NCBI GenBank assembly: GCA_905183005.1
Contig: CAJJDO010000140.1
Location: 6,144 to 70,143 of the forward strand
Direction of reading: 5' to 3'
From: Paramecium pentaurelia
Lineage: Eukaryota > Ciliophora > Oligohymenophorea > Peniculida > Parameciidae
DNA length: 64,000 bases
The notes beneath the pieces were generated by a model. It did no database searches, was not told the DNA's origin, and saw only the letters and a list, made by a program, of their open reading frames with translations. How positions within the stretch are numbered: position 1 is the first letter of the stretch; every line of letters starts with the position of its first letter. Below, piece by piece: positions 12,100-24,394 of this stretch. The position numbers were made by a program, and so were the translations under genes.

Positions 12100-13406
12100 T
12101 CAACCCTTTTAAACAGAAGATTATGGTTAATTTTTCTCAACATACTCCACCTCATTCTTATTTTGGTATTTTTTGGTTTTGTCAATTTTTGTTCTTTTTT
12201 ATTATTATTAATTATTAATTTAAAATCTTTAATCTAAAGAAAAGTTTTAGGCATCTACATTCGCATCAGGATTTTATTATTGTTCAATTCCTTAAGGTTG
12301 AGATTATTATGGTTACTAATATAATCGTCCAGATTTCTCGTAATTTGGTTGTCTACTATATTGCTATTTATTGTTATTTAATTATTGATAATATTGATTC
12401 TAATAAAATCCATTATTTTATTGCCAATATTATGGAGTTTATTGAAATTAATAACCTAAAATAATTATATTAAATATACCAACTTATTATTATTAATAAT
12501 AAGACTAATAAGGCTAGTAAGGTTATTAATAATAATATTATTAACCATAAGGAGGTTAGTAGTATCCACCTTAAGATTTTCGATTATTTTTTTTCCTCTC
12601 ATAAGATGCAACTGAGAAGGAGAATGGGATAGTTTCAAAGACAGAAGAGAGTTCCTTGAATTTCTTTTCAAATCTTTAATTATTTGTTCTTTCTTCACGA
12701 TTTTCAAACTGTGAAATTATAAAATAACAATACTTCCAATTTATCTAATTAAGGAAATTCTTCAAATAAACTTTTATTTGAGACTTCATTTTAAAATATT
12801 TTAGTCATTTTAATACCATTTTCATTAGATAATTCTGTACAATCTATCAAATCATATACAGATTTCAAAGTTTCATCACTACCTTCCAATTTTTGGATTT
12901 GCTTGATATTTTCAAATAATTTGAATGAAAGATCCTTTATATACAACTAAATGATAAATTAATATAATACCCATTCGATTGTAAATGTTCCAAACCATTT
13001 ATTTTCAATTAACCAAAACTTAAAATGGAATTTAGGATTGAATGCAGAAGTTAGCTTAGCCATTCCACTAAAACACATACTATTAATTTCTGTAAAAAAT
13101 AGATAAACTTCTTATTTCTTATTTGTGAATGCTTCATGTAATCTTTCATTTTTACGAGATGAGCTATAATCTTATTAATCATTTACCTAGTCCAAATGCC
13201 ATACTTCATAGCTCTATGGACATTGTCTTCTCCTTATGTTCTTATAATAAAGAACTTGCATTCTTCTAAATTATTAAATTCATGATTAAGGTTGATTTTT
13301 GCCAAAGGTGGAAATTTATCTCTAATCTAGTTGATATCATCATAACTCTCTAATGATATGAATGGAGGCTAAGAATATTAATATGTTATACTTGATCGTT
13401 CATCAT
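12100..13406 (-). CDS. YTH-domain RNA-binding protein with Gln/Tyr-rich tail
   Basis: 395 aa over five introns (13369-13391, 13164-13186, 12947-12970, 12709-12733, 12456-12479). The YTH domain occupies roughly residues 40-190: FFIIRTQGEDNVHRAMKYG, then IWTSSSRKN (first cage Trp), VYLFFTEINSMCFSGMAKL, and NKWFGTFTIEWLYIKDL (second Trp region). YTH domains read N6-methyladenosine in RNA. After residue ~250 the protein becomes prion-like: Gln, Tyr, Asn and Pro dominate, with Gln almost all from TAA/TAG. Two introns are 24 bp and stop-free; removing them is supported only by fit to the domain and tail composition. Convergent with the kinesin gene, 48 bp apart. Confidence 0.9.
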
Positions 13407-13478
13407 TTGCTTAAATAAAAATAAAAGATTTAAATAATTTCTGAAATATATTTAATTGATCATCATTATGAAACTAAA

Positions 13479-14481
13479 TCAATCAACAGCTATGTTTATT
13501 TTCTCTAATTTTTTCTCTGAATAATTCCATATTATACCATTTGAAGGCAATTGTCTAAAGCTAGGCAAGAAAATTTAAAATAAATATTTGAAATCACCAA
13601 AAACTTATTTTAAATTTTCTATTATTTCTTCTTTCTCATAGGTAGTTTTTCTGTTTCTGTCCATAAATTCAATTGCAGTGAATCCTCTAAGAACTAAGAA
13701 CCAATTCCACCCTCCAAAACATGCCATCGACCAACTTAATGCAAGTTCGATTATCCATATAGTGGAAAATAAAGAACTTCTTTGATTCTTGAATTCTTCA
13801 AAATCTGTGGAAATAATGATATTTAAATTTAATAAAGTAATGAAGGATGTACCTAAGAATATATAAGTGAGAAATAGAACAAAATATCTATGATTTTAGT
13901 GGCCAACACAATTATTTATCCAAGGACAATGATGATCCATTTTTAATACACATTTATTACATATACTGCAATGATGGGTTCTTTTAGGTTTTGGTAATTA
14001 ACACTAATTGCAAAATCCTAAAGTTGATTAATCCAAGATTGCAGATGGACTAGATGTGTTAACCTCTAATTTTGGTGCATAATTAAATCTTAAATATTTT
14101 AAATGAGGATTAGCATTATTTTCTATTTAATTTTCATTATTTTCTGTGTCATTTTAAATAGGGATAAAATAATCATTTGTAGTACCTGGAGAAACTTAAA
14201 TTACAAAAGTGTAGTTTAGTATTACATTAAAGCCTAAAATCTTAAATAATAGTACCAAATAATAATCCTAAGAGGAGAATTGCAATAGTTAATATTGTAT
14301 TTGAATAAACCAAATGATATTACATAGCTGTGTCAAATATAAATGAGTAAAGGATTGTTGTAATCAATAAATAGCAAAAAAAGATTAATAATTTACTAAA
14401 ACATGAGAGTATTCTATTCAAGGAATACTTTTTGTTTATCTTATTTTAATTTGATTAGTAATCTTCTTATAATTGTTACAT
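13479..14481 (-). CDS. DHHC-type protein S-palmitoyltransferase
   Basis: 323 aa, one intron (14195-14225). The Cys-rich domain reads FCNQCQLPKPKRTHHCSIC then NKCVLKMDHHCPWINNCVGH, with catalytic DHHC intact. Two hydrophobic segments precede it and two follow, the standard four-TM topology. A TTxE-like motif (FTAIEF) follows the last TM segment, and the C-terminal FLPSFRQLPSNG resembles the conserved tail of this family. Such enzymes attach palmitate to Cys of membrane proteins; ciliates have many. The start gives a hydrophilic cytosolic N-terminus rich in Gln from TAA/TAG codons. Confidence 0.92.
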
Positions 14482-14754
14482 TAATTTAATTATTTTTTTT
14501 TGTTAATATTTATACTTTTTCTACTATTTATAAATTAATATAACGACTATATTGTGATAAGATTTAAGCTGACATCAGTTGGAAGAATTTAAATACAAGT
14601 TTGTTTTATTTAAAAATGGCAGAATCGATTTGACTAGCTGTTCTATGATCTAATATAATTTAAAGAGGTTTAAAATTCTTCAAAAAATATCTTTTGGATG
14701 AATAATAAATAAGTTTAAACAAATATGTTAAATATGTTAAATCGTAACAAAATT
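14482..14754. other. Intergenic, 273 bp, slightly GC-richer core
   Basis: The stretch 14545-14660 is less AT-rich than typical spacers here and does not translate into anything recognisable. It could hold a small RNA, but no tRNA or snRNA hallmarks were found. Confidence 0.3.
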
Positions 14755-15093
14755 TCATTTAATACAAATAAAAGATTAATTTACTATCTAGAGAGCCCTA
14801 CATATGTGACATTTTAAGGTTTATGAATGTTATATCGAGATAATTTGATTTAAATCATCTTAACACAAAACATGTCCACATAATAATTTAACTGTATTTT
14901 CTTCATTTAGATGACAAAAACATATGGGACACTCCTCCTCCTTATATGAAGAATCAGTTTAAGTTGTAAGTATGAATTATGGAGTCTCTTCTTCTTCTTC
15001 TATAAATGCATTTTAACGAATCAATGTCGGAGGAGGTAACATCAATTCATCTAGATCCATTTCATCATAATTATAACTATCGGTGCCCTCCAT
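14755..15093 (-). CDS. Small RING-finger protein
   Basis: 112 aa, no intron. An acidic N-terminus (DLDELMLPPP, then five Glu) precedes a C-terminal RING-like module: ECPICFCHLNEE, LLCGHVLCQDDL, LKCHICRAL. The Cys/His spacing C-x2-C ... C-G-H-x2-C ... C-x2-C fits a short C3HC4-type RING, so an E3 ubiquitin ligase or scaffold role is inferred. It ends 12 residues after the last Cys pair. Confidence 0.8.
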
Positions 15094-15386
15094 CGATTTC
15101 TTTTGCTTTTTAAATAAGCTTTTTTTTTTTAATTTTTATTAAACATCTTATTTGTGTTCCCATATAAATTGGGAATTCAAGATTTAAAAGTTTATCTAGT
15201 CTTATATTGCTTTAAGACACTCAAATTACTTAAGATAATTAATATTCTTGGTTCATGGAAACACAATTCTTATTTAAAAAAATAAAATACTGTTCTTTGA
15301 TATACCCCAAAATTAATTCTAAATATTACAATCATAAATTCTTCAATTAAATTAAAATAGTTTATATTATAATACTTGATAAATAT
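15094..15386. promoter_or_regulatory. Divergent intergenic region with short inverted repeat
   Basis: 293 bp between the minus-strand RING gene and a plus-strand secreted protein, so it should carry both promoters. A perfect 6-bp inverted repeat, TTCCCA-7 bp-TGGGAA, lies at 15157-15175. Function is unknown; it could be chance. Confidence 0.35.
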
Positions 15387-15893
15387 ATGTGGAAACTTAT
15401 GTTGTTATCTAGTTTGATTATTATTGGGTAATCAGCCCTTTAACCATCAGTATTGAATTTTATGTAAGGATATGCCTTCGGAGTGGGAATGGGAGATGAA
15501 GTTCCAGAGATTATGGATTGTGTTTTGGATGTAATATTAGTAAAGCCATAATGGGATATAATATTAAAATAATTCAAATAAGGTGATGCAATTAATATTT
15601 GGAATGGTTTGACTGATATATTATTTTCATTTGATCAATTTGTTCAATAATGTGGAAACACAACGATTGGGTTGAATAAAATTTAGAAACACATAAGAAA
15701 AATCTTTACTAGTTTAAATATTGGTTATTATTTAGCTCCAAGTTTGTTCAAAAAGATGATTGATAATATGAGTAGAGAGAGTGAGAAAATATCAGAATTA
15801 TCATGTTAATTTGTAGAATTAATGACGGAATAAGATACATACTAAAGTGGCTATGTAATTGGATAATTGATTTCTATAGTAATTGAAATTTGA
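15387..15893 (+). CDS. Unknown small secreted or signal-anchored protein
   Basis: 168 aa, no intron. The N-terminus (MWKLMLLSSLIIIGQSA) is a good signal peptide. The rest is mixed helical-looking sequence with a Gly-rich patch (GYAFGVGMGDE) and three Cys. No family recognised. Glutamine is frequently TAA/TAG, so the frame is open only in the ciliate code. It ends 64 bp before an MFS transporter on the same strand. Confidence 0.65.
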
Positions 15894-15957
15894 CATTATA
15901 GCTTGCATTACATAATTAAATATTTATTAATATTATCAAAGAACACAGAATTATCTA

Positions 15958-17388
15958 ATGAAGAAATTTCACGCATTTTTAATCTTCTCTACTTGCAATA
16001 TGTTTGTATCAATGTGTGGATCTCTTATTACTCCTTTCTTTCCCCCTTATGCTGATAGAAAAGGAATATCATAGACCACTTTGGGATTGATCATTGCTGC
16101 TGGTCCTTTAGGTGGATTATTAGCTTCAATTATAATTGCTAAAACTTTGAATCACGTAATATTAAATTACTAATTTATAGAGAAATAGAAACAAATACAT
16201 TTTAATTGGTGTATTAGGAGAACCTATAAGTTTACTATTTTTTTCCTTGACTGATGTTTTTGATGACAAAAATCCAATTATCATTATTGCTTCAATTGGC
16301 AGATTTATTGGAGGAATAGTATAAAAAATATATTATAATAAGGGAACATCTTTATTTTTAACACCATTCTTTGGGTATATTCCTATTTTATACCCTAAAG
16401 ATGTTGAAAAAAAAGTTAGCATAAGTGAAGCATTTAGTAGCGTAGGATTTTTTGCTGGGCCTGCATTAGGATCTGCTTTATATGCATTAGGTGGATACTT
16501 GACTCCATTTCTTGTTTTTAGTTCATTTGGATTCATTTCATTGCCTTTTTTATATGCAGCATTGTAATCTGTTGGACCAAAAAAATATTAAGTGGAGATT
16601 TAAAGATAAATTGAAGAAATTGATGAAAGCAAGAGATTAACTGAATATTAATAAACACTTTTAGGAACTCATTAATTAGATGGTGAAAAACGATTAACAT
16701 TTTTTACTATGATTTAACATTACCCAGTAGTTGTTATTTTTTGGGTTATAACCCTAGTAAACATTTGTATGACTTATTTCCAACCTATTTTATCAATCTA
16801 TTTTACAAAAGTCTATGATTTTGATGAAGGTTAAATAGGTTTCATAATGACAATAGTTTCTTTGGCTTATACTTTGGGATGCTATCTTTGTGGATACAAT
16901 AAAAACTATAAAAGAGAAGTAATTTAAAAATTATTATAATATTCTAGATGGCATGTATTTGTTTATTTTTCTTTGGCTGTTCCTATTTCTTAGCTGGTCC
17001 TGATACTGATCTCATTTAAATTCCCCATAAACTTTGGATTGCATTAGCTGCTTAGTTTTTATTGGGAGTATTAAGTGGCCCTGCTTATGTTCCTTCTCTA
17101 CCAGTTTTGAATGAATTCTTGTTGTTCCATTATCCAATATAAACCATTAGGGTTGCTACATATTCGTCTGCTTTGTATAAATAGAATTCATTTTATTTTA
17201 GATTGACAAGTGGAATGTTTATTGGTTAATTAACTGGACCTATTATTGCTGGTATTTTCGGAGATAAATATGGATTTGAACGAGCTTGTAGTATTTTGGG
17301 AGTCATAATTATTGTTACATCCTTTATATATGTTCCAATCATATTTATGAAATCTAAAAAAGAGAAAAATTAAGTATTATTATCATGA
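15958..17388 (+). CDS. Major facilitator superfamily transporter
   Basis: 441 aa after four introns (16156-16180, 16319-16342, 16919-16947, 17175-17201). About twelve hydrophobic segments. The loop after TM2 region and the segment GRFIGGIGTSLFLTPFFGY look like MFS TM4; GEPISLLFFSLTD and GPAYVPSLPVLNEF are also helix-loop material. A central hydrophilic loop rich in Gln/Glu (after residue ~210) splits two six-helix halves as expected. Substrate cannot be told. Two introns are divisible by three and stop-free; their removal is supported mainly by helix continuity. Confidence 0.85.
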
Positions 17389-17561
17389 TCATTTGTATAT
17401 AATAATTGACATCAATAATTTAATATTTTTGTTCATTTTTTTGTGTTTTCTTCACTTTAACCTTTCAATTTTTGGCGCTATTAATTTAATGCCAAAATGT
17501 GGGGTTTATAGCCCCAGAACCGCAATTTCTGAACATAATAATAATTAATAATAACAAGAGA

Positions 17562-18488
17562 ATGAATAGTAGCAAACTAATAAAAACTTAGTCAGAACAA
17601 TAAACCAATGGTGAAGATGAATCCACAAGACATTTAAACGATATAATAGGTTTAAAACCTACTTAAATCTAATAACTTCCTTCTTACTCAATCAATTTTA
17701 GAAGTCTAAGACAAAGGTATGGATTAATTTAAGATTAATATCCATTACCACTTAAATTTGAATAATTATTATAAACTATGAAAACTATAGAATAGACATA
17801 TTGGAAAAAGAAAAAGCCTATTATTTATGAAATTAAAACCAATGCATTCAAAATCTTATAAATTGGATAATTATTAAAACTTGATTAAGAACTTTATTAG
17901 ATTAAAATTGTTGAAAAATCTGTGCAAATCATTCCTAATGATATACCAATAGAAAATTTGCCTTCATTTCAACCTTTTGCTTAATAATTGCCTTCAATCT
18001 TTGAAAATAGAATAACTAGTGTCAGAAATAAATTAGATAAATTAGTATAATAAGTTCATGAAAAATATTTAGATGTTATAAATCAATCAGATTTTAAAGA
18101 ACAATCAATAAAATTCAAAGTATATTATCCTACATTTGACTTAAATTTAGTCCCTGACATCATTCCATAATAATTACCATTTTAAATTTATTCAGAAGAA
18201 CAAAGAATTTAATTGCAACAAATAATTGAGAATACAATTCAATACTTTAATAAGAGAACAGTCTCTTTTATGTTCTATCCAAATCTAATTAATTATTTAT
18301 TAACAAAAATAGAAATGAATAAAGATCAAATGGAAAAATATATTTAATTTTTGATGAAGGTTTAACCTGATTTTTTATAGATTACAAATTAAAAGAAGGA
18401 ATAACTAAAAGCAAAATGGATAATCTAAATTAATAAATTAAGTACTGTAGAAAATTAAATTCAATAATTGAAAACTTATTTTTATTGA
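17562..18488 (+). CDS. Unknown Gln-rich protein, 308 aa
   Basis: Intronless frame starting MNSSKLIKTQSEQQ. The first ~60 residues are polar and probably disordered; the rest alternates hydrophobic and charged residues and looks like a folded alpha/beta or helical protein (KTNAFKILQIGQLLKLDQ; FMFYPNLINYLLTKIEM). No motif, signal peptide or membrane segment seen. Gln codons are mostly TAA/TAG. I do not recognise a family. Confidence 0.7.
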
Positions 18489-18760
18489 TTTGATAAATGT
18501 ATATTTCTTTAGTTTTGAACATTTTGTTTTATAATTATATATGTAATTGATCAAAATTATTATGAATAGATAGTTTAAATAAAAATTAAAATAAATTAAA
18601 ACTATATTTTTTATTTGTAAAAGAATATAAAATAAATAAGATTGATTCATAAGGATAGATTTTTCATTACTTTAAGATATTGTTTTAAATGTATAAGTGT
18701 GAAATTCGAGTGGATTTATTTACATAATATAAATAATTATTTTAAAAATTAGTAAAATTA
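18489..18760. other. Intergenic, 272 bp, nothing recognised
   Basis: Very AT-rich spacer upstream of the GSK3-like kinase on the same strand. No RNA gene or repeat seen. Confidence 0.6.
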
Positions 18761-20031
18761 ATGATAAAGAAATAACCAACAAAACAAGCCACTAGGATGT
18801 AAACTCAAGCTAATGATTAATAAGAAGTTATAGCAGTAAATTAATTTTATAATGATTAAAGCAAAGTCAGCAAGCAGCTAAATACACTTTAAATTAAATA
18901 GTCGGTAATGGAACATTTGGAATGGTTTATTTGGTATATGATATTAATATAGTATAGGCTACAAACAGTTAAACTAATGAAAAGGTGGCAATTAAAAAAG
19001 TGTTTTAGGATAAAAGATATAAGAATAGGGAACACTTGATAATTTAAGAGTTGAATCATCCATGTGTTATAAAATTGAAGGAAGCTTTTTTTACATAAGG
19101 AGACAAGGTAAATGTTTATTAATAGGAAAGGGTGATGACGTGTATTTGAATTTGGTAATGGACTACATTCCTGATACGTTAAGCAAGGTTATTAGATATT
19201 ACAAAAAAGCAAAACAACCATTTCCTGCTGTTCTATTAAAAATTTATAGTTACTAGATGTTTAGAGCATTAGCCTATTTAGAAGGTATTAATGATAAATA
19301 TCAAATAGGGATCGGTATTTGCCATAGAGATATAAAACCATAGAATATTCTTGTAGATCCAAATTCGCATGTTTTGAAAATATGTGATTTTGGGTCAGCC
19401 AAAAGATTGTAAAAGGGAGAGCCTAATGTGGCCTATATATGTTCAAGATATTATAGAGCCCCTGAATTAATATTTGGAGCAACAGAATATAGTACAGCAA
19501 TAGATACTTGGTCAATTGGTTGTGTGATAGCAGAAATGTTAATTGGAGAACCATTGTTTCCTGGAGAAAGTGCCACTGATTAACTTGTAGAGATTATAAA
19601 AATATTGGGTACTCCTACTGTTGAATAAGTCAAATAAATGAACCCTATGCATAAGGAATTTAAATTCCCTCAGATTAAAAATCATCCATGGAATAAAGTA
19701 TGAATTTCAGTTTTAGAATTCAATTTAGGTATTCTAGAAGTTCAAACCTGATCCATTATTTGTTGATTTAATATCAAAAATAATGTTATATCCTCCAAGA
19801 GAAAGATTGAGACCATTGGAAGCATTGTCTCATCCATTTTTTAATGAAATAAGAGACGAAAAGTTTGGTGTTCCAAATGTAAAATTACCAAACTTTTTTG
19901 ATTTCACTAAAGGTATAAAACTAATTAGTATTTCATAGAGGAATTGGGAATACAGCCTGAAATAGCATTTAAATTAACTCCATAGTGGTATTAGTAAAAG
20001 AGGATATGAACTTAATTATTTTAATAAATGA
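18761..20031 (+). CDS. GSK3/shaggy-like protein kinase
   Basis: 396 aa, three introns (18836-18861, 19108-19130, 19698-19728). Gly loop GNGTFGMVYLV, VAIK lysine, HRDIKPQNIL catalytic loop, and DFGSAKRL Mg-binding motif are all intact. The activation segment VAYICSRYYRAPELIFGATEY carries the GSK3 signature Tyr and the priming-phosphate environment. HPWNKVF follows as in GSK3. These are CMGC kinases that phosphorylate pre-primed substrates. The stop TGA (20029-20031) overlaps the ATG of the next gene (20028-20030), which is remarkable and needs transcript data. Confidence 0.93.
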
Positions 20032-21820
20032 ATCCCATTCGTGTCTATCCACTCAAATTTAATAACCAAGATTCTCTTGCCATTTCTCCTGGTCTCAAAA
20101 AGAAGTAACAACCTTCTGAACGTACTCATACTTTACAAATAAAGTAAGAGATGGTTGTATTTTAGTCCATAATAAACACCTTAACAAAGCAGAAGTAATC
20201 AAAAAAGACATCCAACCAATGGGTTGACTTCTTAAGAAGAGAAAATAAAGCTTGTATATATATAAAATGCATATGTTCTATTAGGTTACTTAAAAGAAAT
20301 TATAATTGCTATAGCCATCCAGTTATTCACCTAAAAAGAGAGTAATTAGTAGTAATAATGATAAACCTGAACTTTCTAAATTCTCTTATCAATCAACAGA
20401 AGTATTAATGAAATTTTAATGCAAGCCTTAGTCTCCAACCAAATTACCAAATTTAAAAAGAAGCGAATCATCTACAACTACATAAGAAATTTTAGCTAAA
20501 ATTGACTTGAGTTTGGCTTAAAAGAGAAGCAAACGTACTGATACAAGTAATGCCGACAATACACCTCAAGTATGAATGATTGTTTAAGTGTTTAGAACAA
20601 GACATCATTTCTTAAAATGTATTAAGATACATCTCCTAAAATTCGTTAAATTTAAAGCAGAGTTAGTTCTTAAGCTATAGAACAAGATATAAAAATCAAG
20701 CCAAGAATGCCTTCTTAAGTAATAATGTTACATGGAAGATCAACAAGTCAAGCAGCATTAGTAAATTCTAATCCTACAGAGAATGAGGAATAGTAAGATT
20801 ATGTTTAACTATTTTTATCTAAGTAAAAATGTTATAATAATAAATAATAGATCTCAAGCAGGTCAAAATGGGAATAAGTAAACTAAAACAAATTAAGATT
20901 CAGTAATAATCTCGAATAATTTTTGTGGAATGAAAAATAGGTAATGATATATTATTTCTTTTTTTAAAGATATTTATTTTCGGTATGTGATGGACATGGT
21001 GTATATGGACATTATGTTTCGTAATTAATAAAAAGAGTATTGCCAACTATAATTGAAGCATAATTAAAAACTTTTATTGGAAAATAAGAAATAGATATTG
21101 GTGAAGAATATTACACTGAAGTTGTAAAATGTTTTAATAGTAGTTTTTAAAAGATGACCAAAGATTTAGTAATTTATTTTTAATTATTATTTAAAGTAAA
21201 ATTGTGGAATTGATATCACTTTTAGTGGTAGTACTTGTTCTACTGTATTTGTTTCTGGTAATAATTTATGGTGCTCGAATATTGGAGATTCAAGATCTGT
21301 ATTTATATTAATTTTATATAAGATATTTATAGAATAACATAGAGAATCTAATAAATGGAAAATTGTGGAATTGAGTAATGATCATAAACCTGATTTACCT
21401 ACAGAAAAGAAAAGAATCTTAGCAAGCAAAGGTAGAGTATAACCATTTGTAACTGAAAATGGATAAAATATTGGTCCTGCTAGAGTATGGCTTTTACATG
21501 AACAAATACCTGGATTAGCTATGAGTAGATCATTTGGAGATTATGTTGCTTCTACTGTTGGTGTTATTTCTGAACCAGAAGTTATTTATCATAAATTAAA
21601 TTAAAAATGTGGATTTTTAGTTGTTGCTAGTGATGGTGTTTGGGAATTCTTGAGTAATGAAGAAATTCAATAAATTATTTGCAGTTATTGGAGTCCATAA
21701 ATGAATGCTAAGAAAATAGATGAGATGGTTGACAATATAGTTAGAGAGTCAACTAAGAGATGGTAAGAGGAAGATGAAGTAATTGATGATATTTCTATCA
21801 TTATTGCATATCTCTCATGA
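20028..21820 (+). CDS. PP2C-family protein phosphatase with long N-terminal extension
   Basis: 534 aa, seven introns (20144-20165, 20254-20284, 20570-20595, 20823-20850, 20941-20969, 21169-21196, 21299-21322). The first ~240 residues are polar, Ser/Thr/Gln-rich and likely disordered. The catalytic domain follows: TNQDSV, VCDGHGVYGHYV, WCSNIGDSRSIF, ELSNDHKPDLP, GLAMSRSFGDYVAS, VVASDGVWEFLSNEE and a final DDISIIIAYL. The metal-binding Asp residues (DG, DG, DD near the end) are present. PP2C removes Ser/Thr phosphates. It overlaps the preceding GSK3-like gene by 4 bp and is most similar to the PP2C at 25955-27478. Confidence 0.9.
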
Positions 21821-21932
21821 ATATTATTAAATCAATATAAGAATTAAGAAATTAAATTGAATATTTATTATAAATAAATAAATATATAAATAATAAAGAA
21901 TAAGGTAGAGATACAGATATGATAATCAGAAA

Positions 21933-22824
21933 TCATAATGGGAATACCATTATGGTTACATTGTCTCTAATATAATCATTTTCGATTGATTAATATAACT
22001 ATTTGGCAACATTTTTTGATGGGTCAACTTTCTATAAAACTTGTTGAACAACTGTTTCAGAAAGTTCCTAACATTTACAAATAATATTTACATCCCAAAA
22101 TCCATCACTTGCCATTACTATAAATCTATCATTATCTTTAATTTAATATTTTGTTATTTCAGGTTCACTAATTACAAATTTCTTAAGATGATAATCTCCA
22201 AAAGATCTAGTCACAGTTAATTATCCAGAAACTCTACAAATATTTTATCTCTTTGTAATTAAACTATTAATAGAAATTATTTCTTACCCTCCTTATTTAT
22301 GAATTCTTTAATTTTCTTCTTTTGATTGAGGAATATGTATAGAATGTAATTATTGATAAGAATCTTCTCTGAATACTATCGCCTTGCAATCTCCTAAATT
22401 TGTAATTGTAACAGTTTTATTTTAAATAGATAATAGGATGGCAACAGATCCTGATTATGTATACTAACTTAAATTACTGTCTATCTCATTAAATACTATT
22501 AAATATATAAATCAATTTAATACATTATTTGTAATCTTAATCTGACATCTCATTTTAGATTTTCTATAATAAATTTTAAGTCAAATAATCTGCTACATGG
22601 GATGAACCATGACCATCAAAAATCGCATAATGATTGTTTAAAATCTAGTACTAAAAACATTAGTAAATAATAAATACTCTATCTAACATCTCTCGACGAG
22701 ATCCTCTATTCATGTAAAGATGATATTTTTCAGTTTATTATTCAAATTCATCAAATTATTCAATCAATTCTTATACTGCAAAGTCTTTATACTCATGATC
22801 TATTACTATTTCCAAATCCATCAT
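21933..22824 (-). CDS. Compact PP2C-family protein phosphatase
   Basis: 270 aa over three introns (22651-22677, 22496-22523, 22068-22091). A minimal PP2C without the long N-terminal extension: NHYAIFDGHGSSHVADYL, ITNLGDCKAIVF, VTRSFGDYHLKK, VMASDGFWDELS, and a terminal RDNVTIMVF. The key Asp motifs DGHG, DG and DN are present; GDCKA in place of GDSRA is a common PP2C variant. Two introns are divisible by three. Convergent with the neighbouring PP2C, 112 bp apart. The start used is the first of two adjacent ATG codons. Confidence 0.88.
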
Positions 22825-22908
22825 TAAAATAAGTTATTTTTTTTTATTATAATTAATTAAACAAACATATTTCCATAAATAGTTGGAATATTTAATAGAT
22901 ATATATAT

Positions 22909-24111
22909 TCATTATTATTATTATTATTATTAAAATTGTTGTTGTACTTTTTGATCCTTCATTAATATCCATTATTGAATATATTACTAATTTTATGTAT
23001 TCTTTATAATCCAATTATGTTGTAACAAAGTCTATGCATCTAAACGTTTGTTCTAATCTTTATTAAGACTAACTAAATCAATATATCATACCAGATATTC
23101 AAAAAGTCTTTCATTTCTATACTATAAGGATGATTATCTAATTTTGGAGAATCAGATTTAAGAATATTTTATATCATTTGAATGTAAGTCATTTATTTGT
23201 TTTAAAATGCATAAGGATGTTTACCGGTTGCTAATTCATATATAATCAATCCCAATGACCATATATCAGATGCATAAGAGTAATTCTTTCCTTCAGTTCT
23301 CTCTGGAGACCTAGTAAAATAATACAAATCAAATGAATTGCTAGTTACATGTACATTAGAGTGCCAACAAATGTTCTGGCTATTGCAATTGTATTTTCTA
23401 ATTATTTACTGATTCCAAAATCTGTCAGTTTTATTTATCCTTAACTATTAATGAGAATGTTTTCAGGTTTAATATCTCGATGAAGTTAATGTTTTTATTA
23501 GTGTAAATATTATAACCCTAGAAGAATATTGTATGTTATTGTTGCTATTATTTGTTCATTTATCAATTCAACTAAGTTATTTTTATATATCTATTGAATT
23601 ATGCTTCTTAAAGATCCTTAATCCATGTATTCTAGCACTAATCTTATAGTTCCTGAATTTTTTGTTTAATGAGATACCTTCCTCGTAATAGGCTCCATAA
23701 AATTTTATCAATTATTCGCATTCTATACCATTTAGTAATGTACTAAGATCATTTAGCATCTAATGTCGTTTATCCTTGTCAAAAACGTTGATTATCTTAA
23801 TATTTAGAATATAAATAAACCTTTAATGCTACTTAACAATTATATGGCATATAGAGTCCTCTACAAACGTAACTTGACACTCCTTAACCAATGACATCTC
23901 CAATTTTGATTTATTAATGTGTTATGGCTTCCTTAGTTGTTTTTATTTATTCTCCATTGGTAGATGTTAATCCTTCATTATTAATCTTAATTCCTGCCTT
24001 TGGGAATCTTACACTATTATGTCCTCTATGATTTTATATAAATTCAAACATTTCAAATGTCATTGAACTATTTTATTCAAAATTAACTTCAATATCAAAT
24101 TCATCTGACAT
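22909..24111 (-). CDS. MAPKK (STE7/MEK)-like protein kinase
   Basis: 363 aa, four introns (23796-23820, 23653-23677, 23311-23348, 23069-23091). Gly loop GDVIGQGVSSYVCRG, VALK lysine, LHRDIKPENILI, DFGISKQ, and an activation segment ending TFVGTLMYMSPER, the pattern typical of MAP kinase kinases. ASDIWSLGLIIYELATGKHPY and the C-terminal RLDAQTLLQHNWI complete the C-lobe. The C-terminus ends in a Gln run coded by TAA. Likely role: dual-specificity kinase in a MAPK-type cascade. The 38-bp intron 3 is long for this genome. A 25-bp intron begins GTTTAT. Confidence 0.88.
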
Positions 24112-24394
24112 GTAATATAATAATAAATTAAATATACATTATTAATAAGACATACCTTACAAATGATTATTAGTGTAAATAAACATTAATTTATTCATTC
24201 AAATCCTTTTTTATTTTGTCTTATATCTAATATCAAAATAATCAAAGATAATAAATTTTCAATTTATAAATTACAAATTATAACAATTTTCTTTGATTTT
24301 TCTATCTTTATATCAACATATTTATATATATATAAATAGTCTTATAAAAAATGAAATAATTTTATTGAATAATAACAATAAATTTCATCAAATG
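24112..24394. other. Intergenic, 283 bp, nothing recognised
   Basis: AT-rich spacer between two minus-strand genes. Only simple A/T runs seen; it should contain the kinase promoter. Confidence 0.6.

Noticed and set aside
12465..12707. Minus-strand frame beginning MKIVKKEQIIK
   Set aside because: Wrong frame of the YTH gene. The in-frame reading after intron removal gives the Gln/Tyr-rich tail instead.
14545..14660. C/D box snoRNA or snRNA gene
   Set aside because: A TGATGT-like and CTGA-like string occur, but without proper boxes, spacing or a terminal stem.
20028..20260. Fusion of GSK3-like kinase and PP2C into one protein by an intron across the stop
   Set aside because: I found no GT...AG pair of plausible length that removes the TGA and keeps both frames, so an overlap is the simpler reading.
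22909..22945. ATT trinucleotide tract as a non-coding microsatellite
   Set aside because: It is the C-terminal poly-Gln end of the MAPKK-like kinase followed by TGA, so it is coding.
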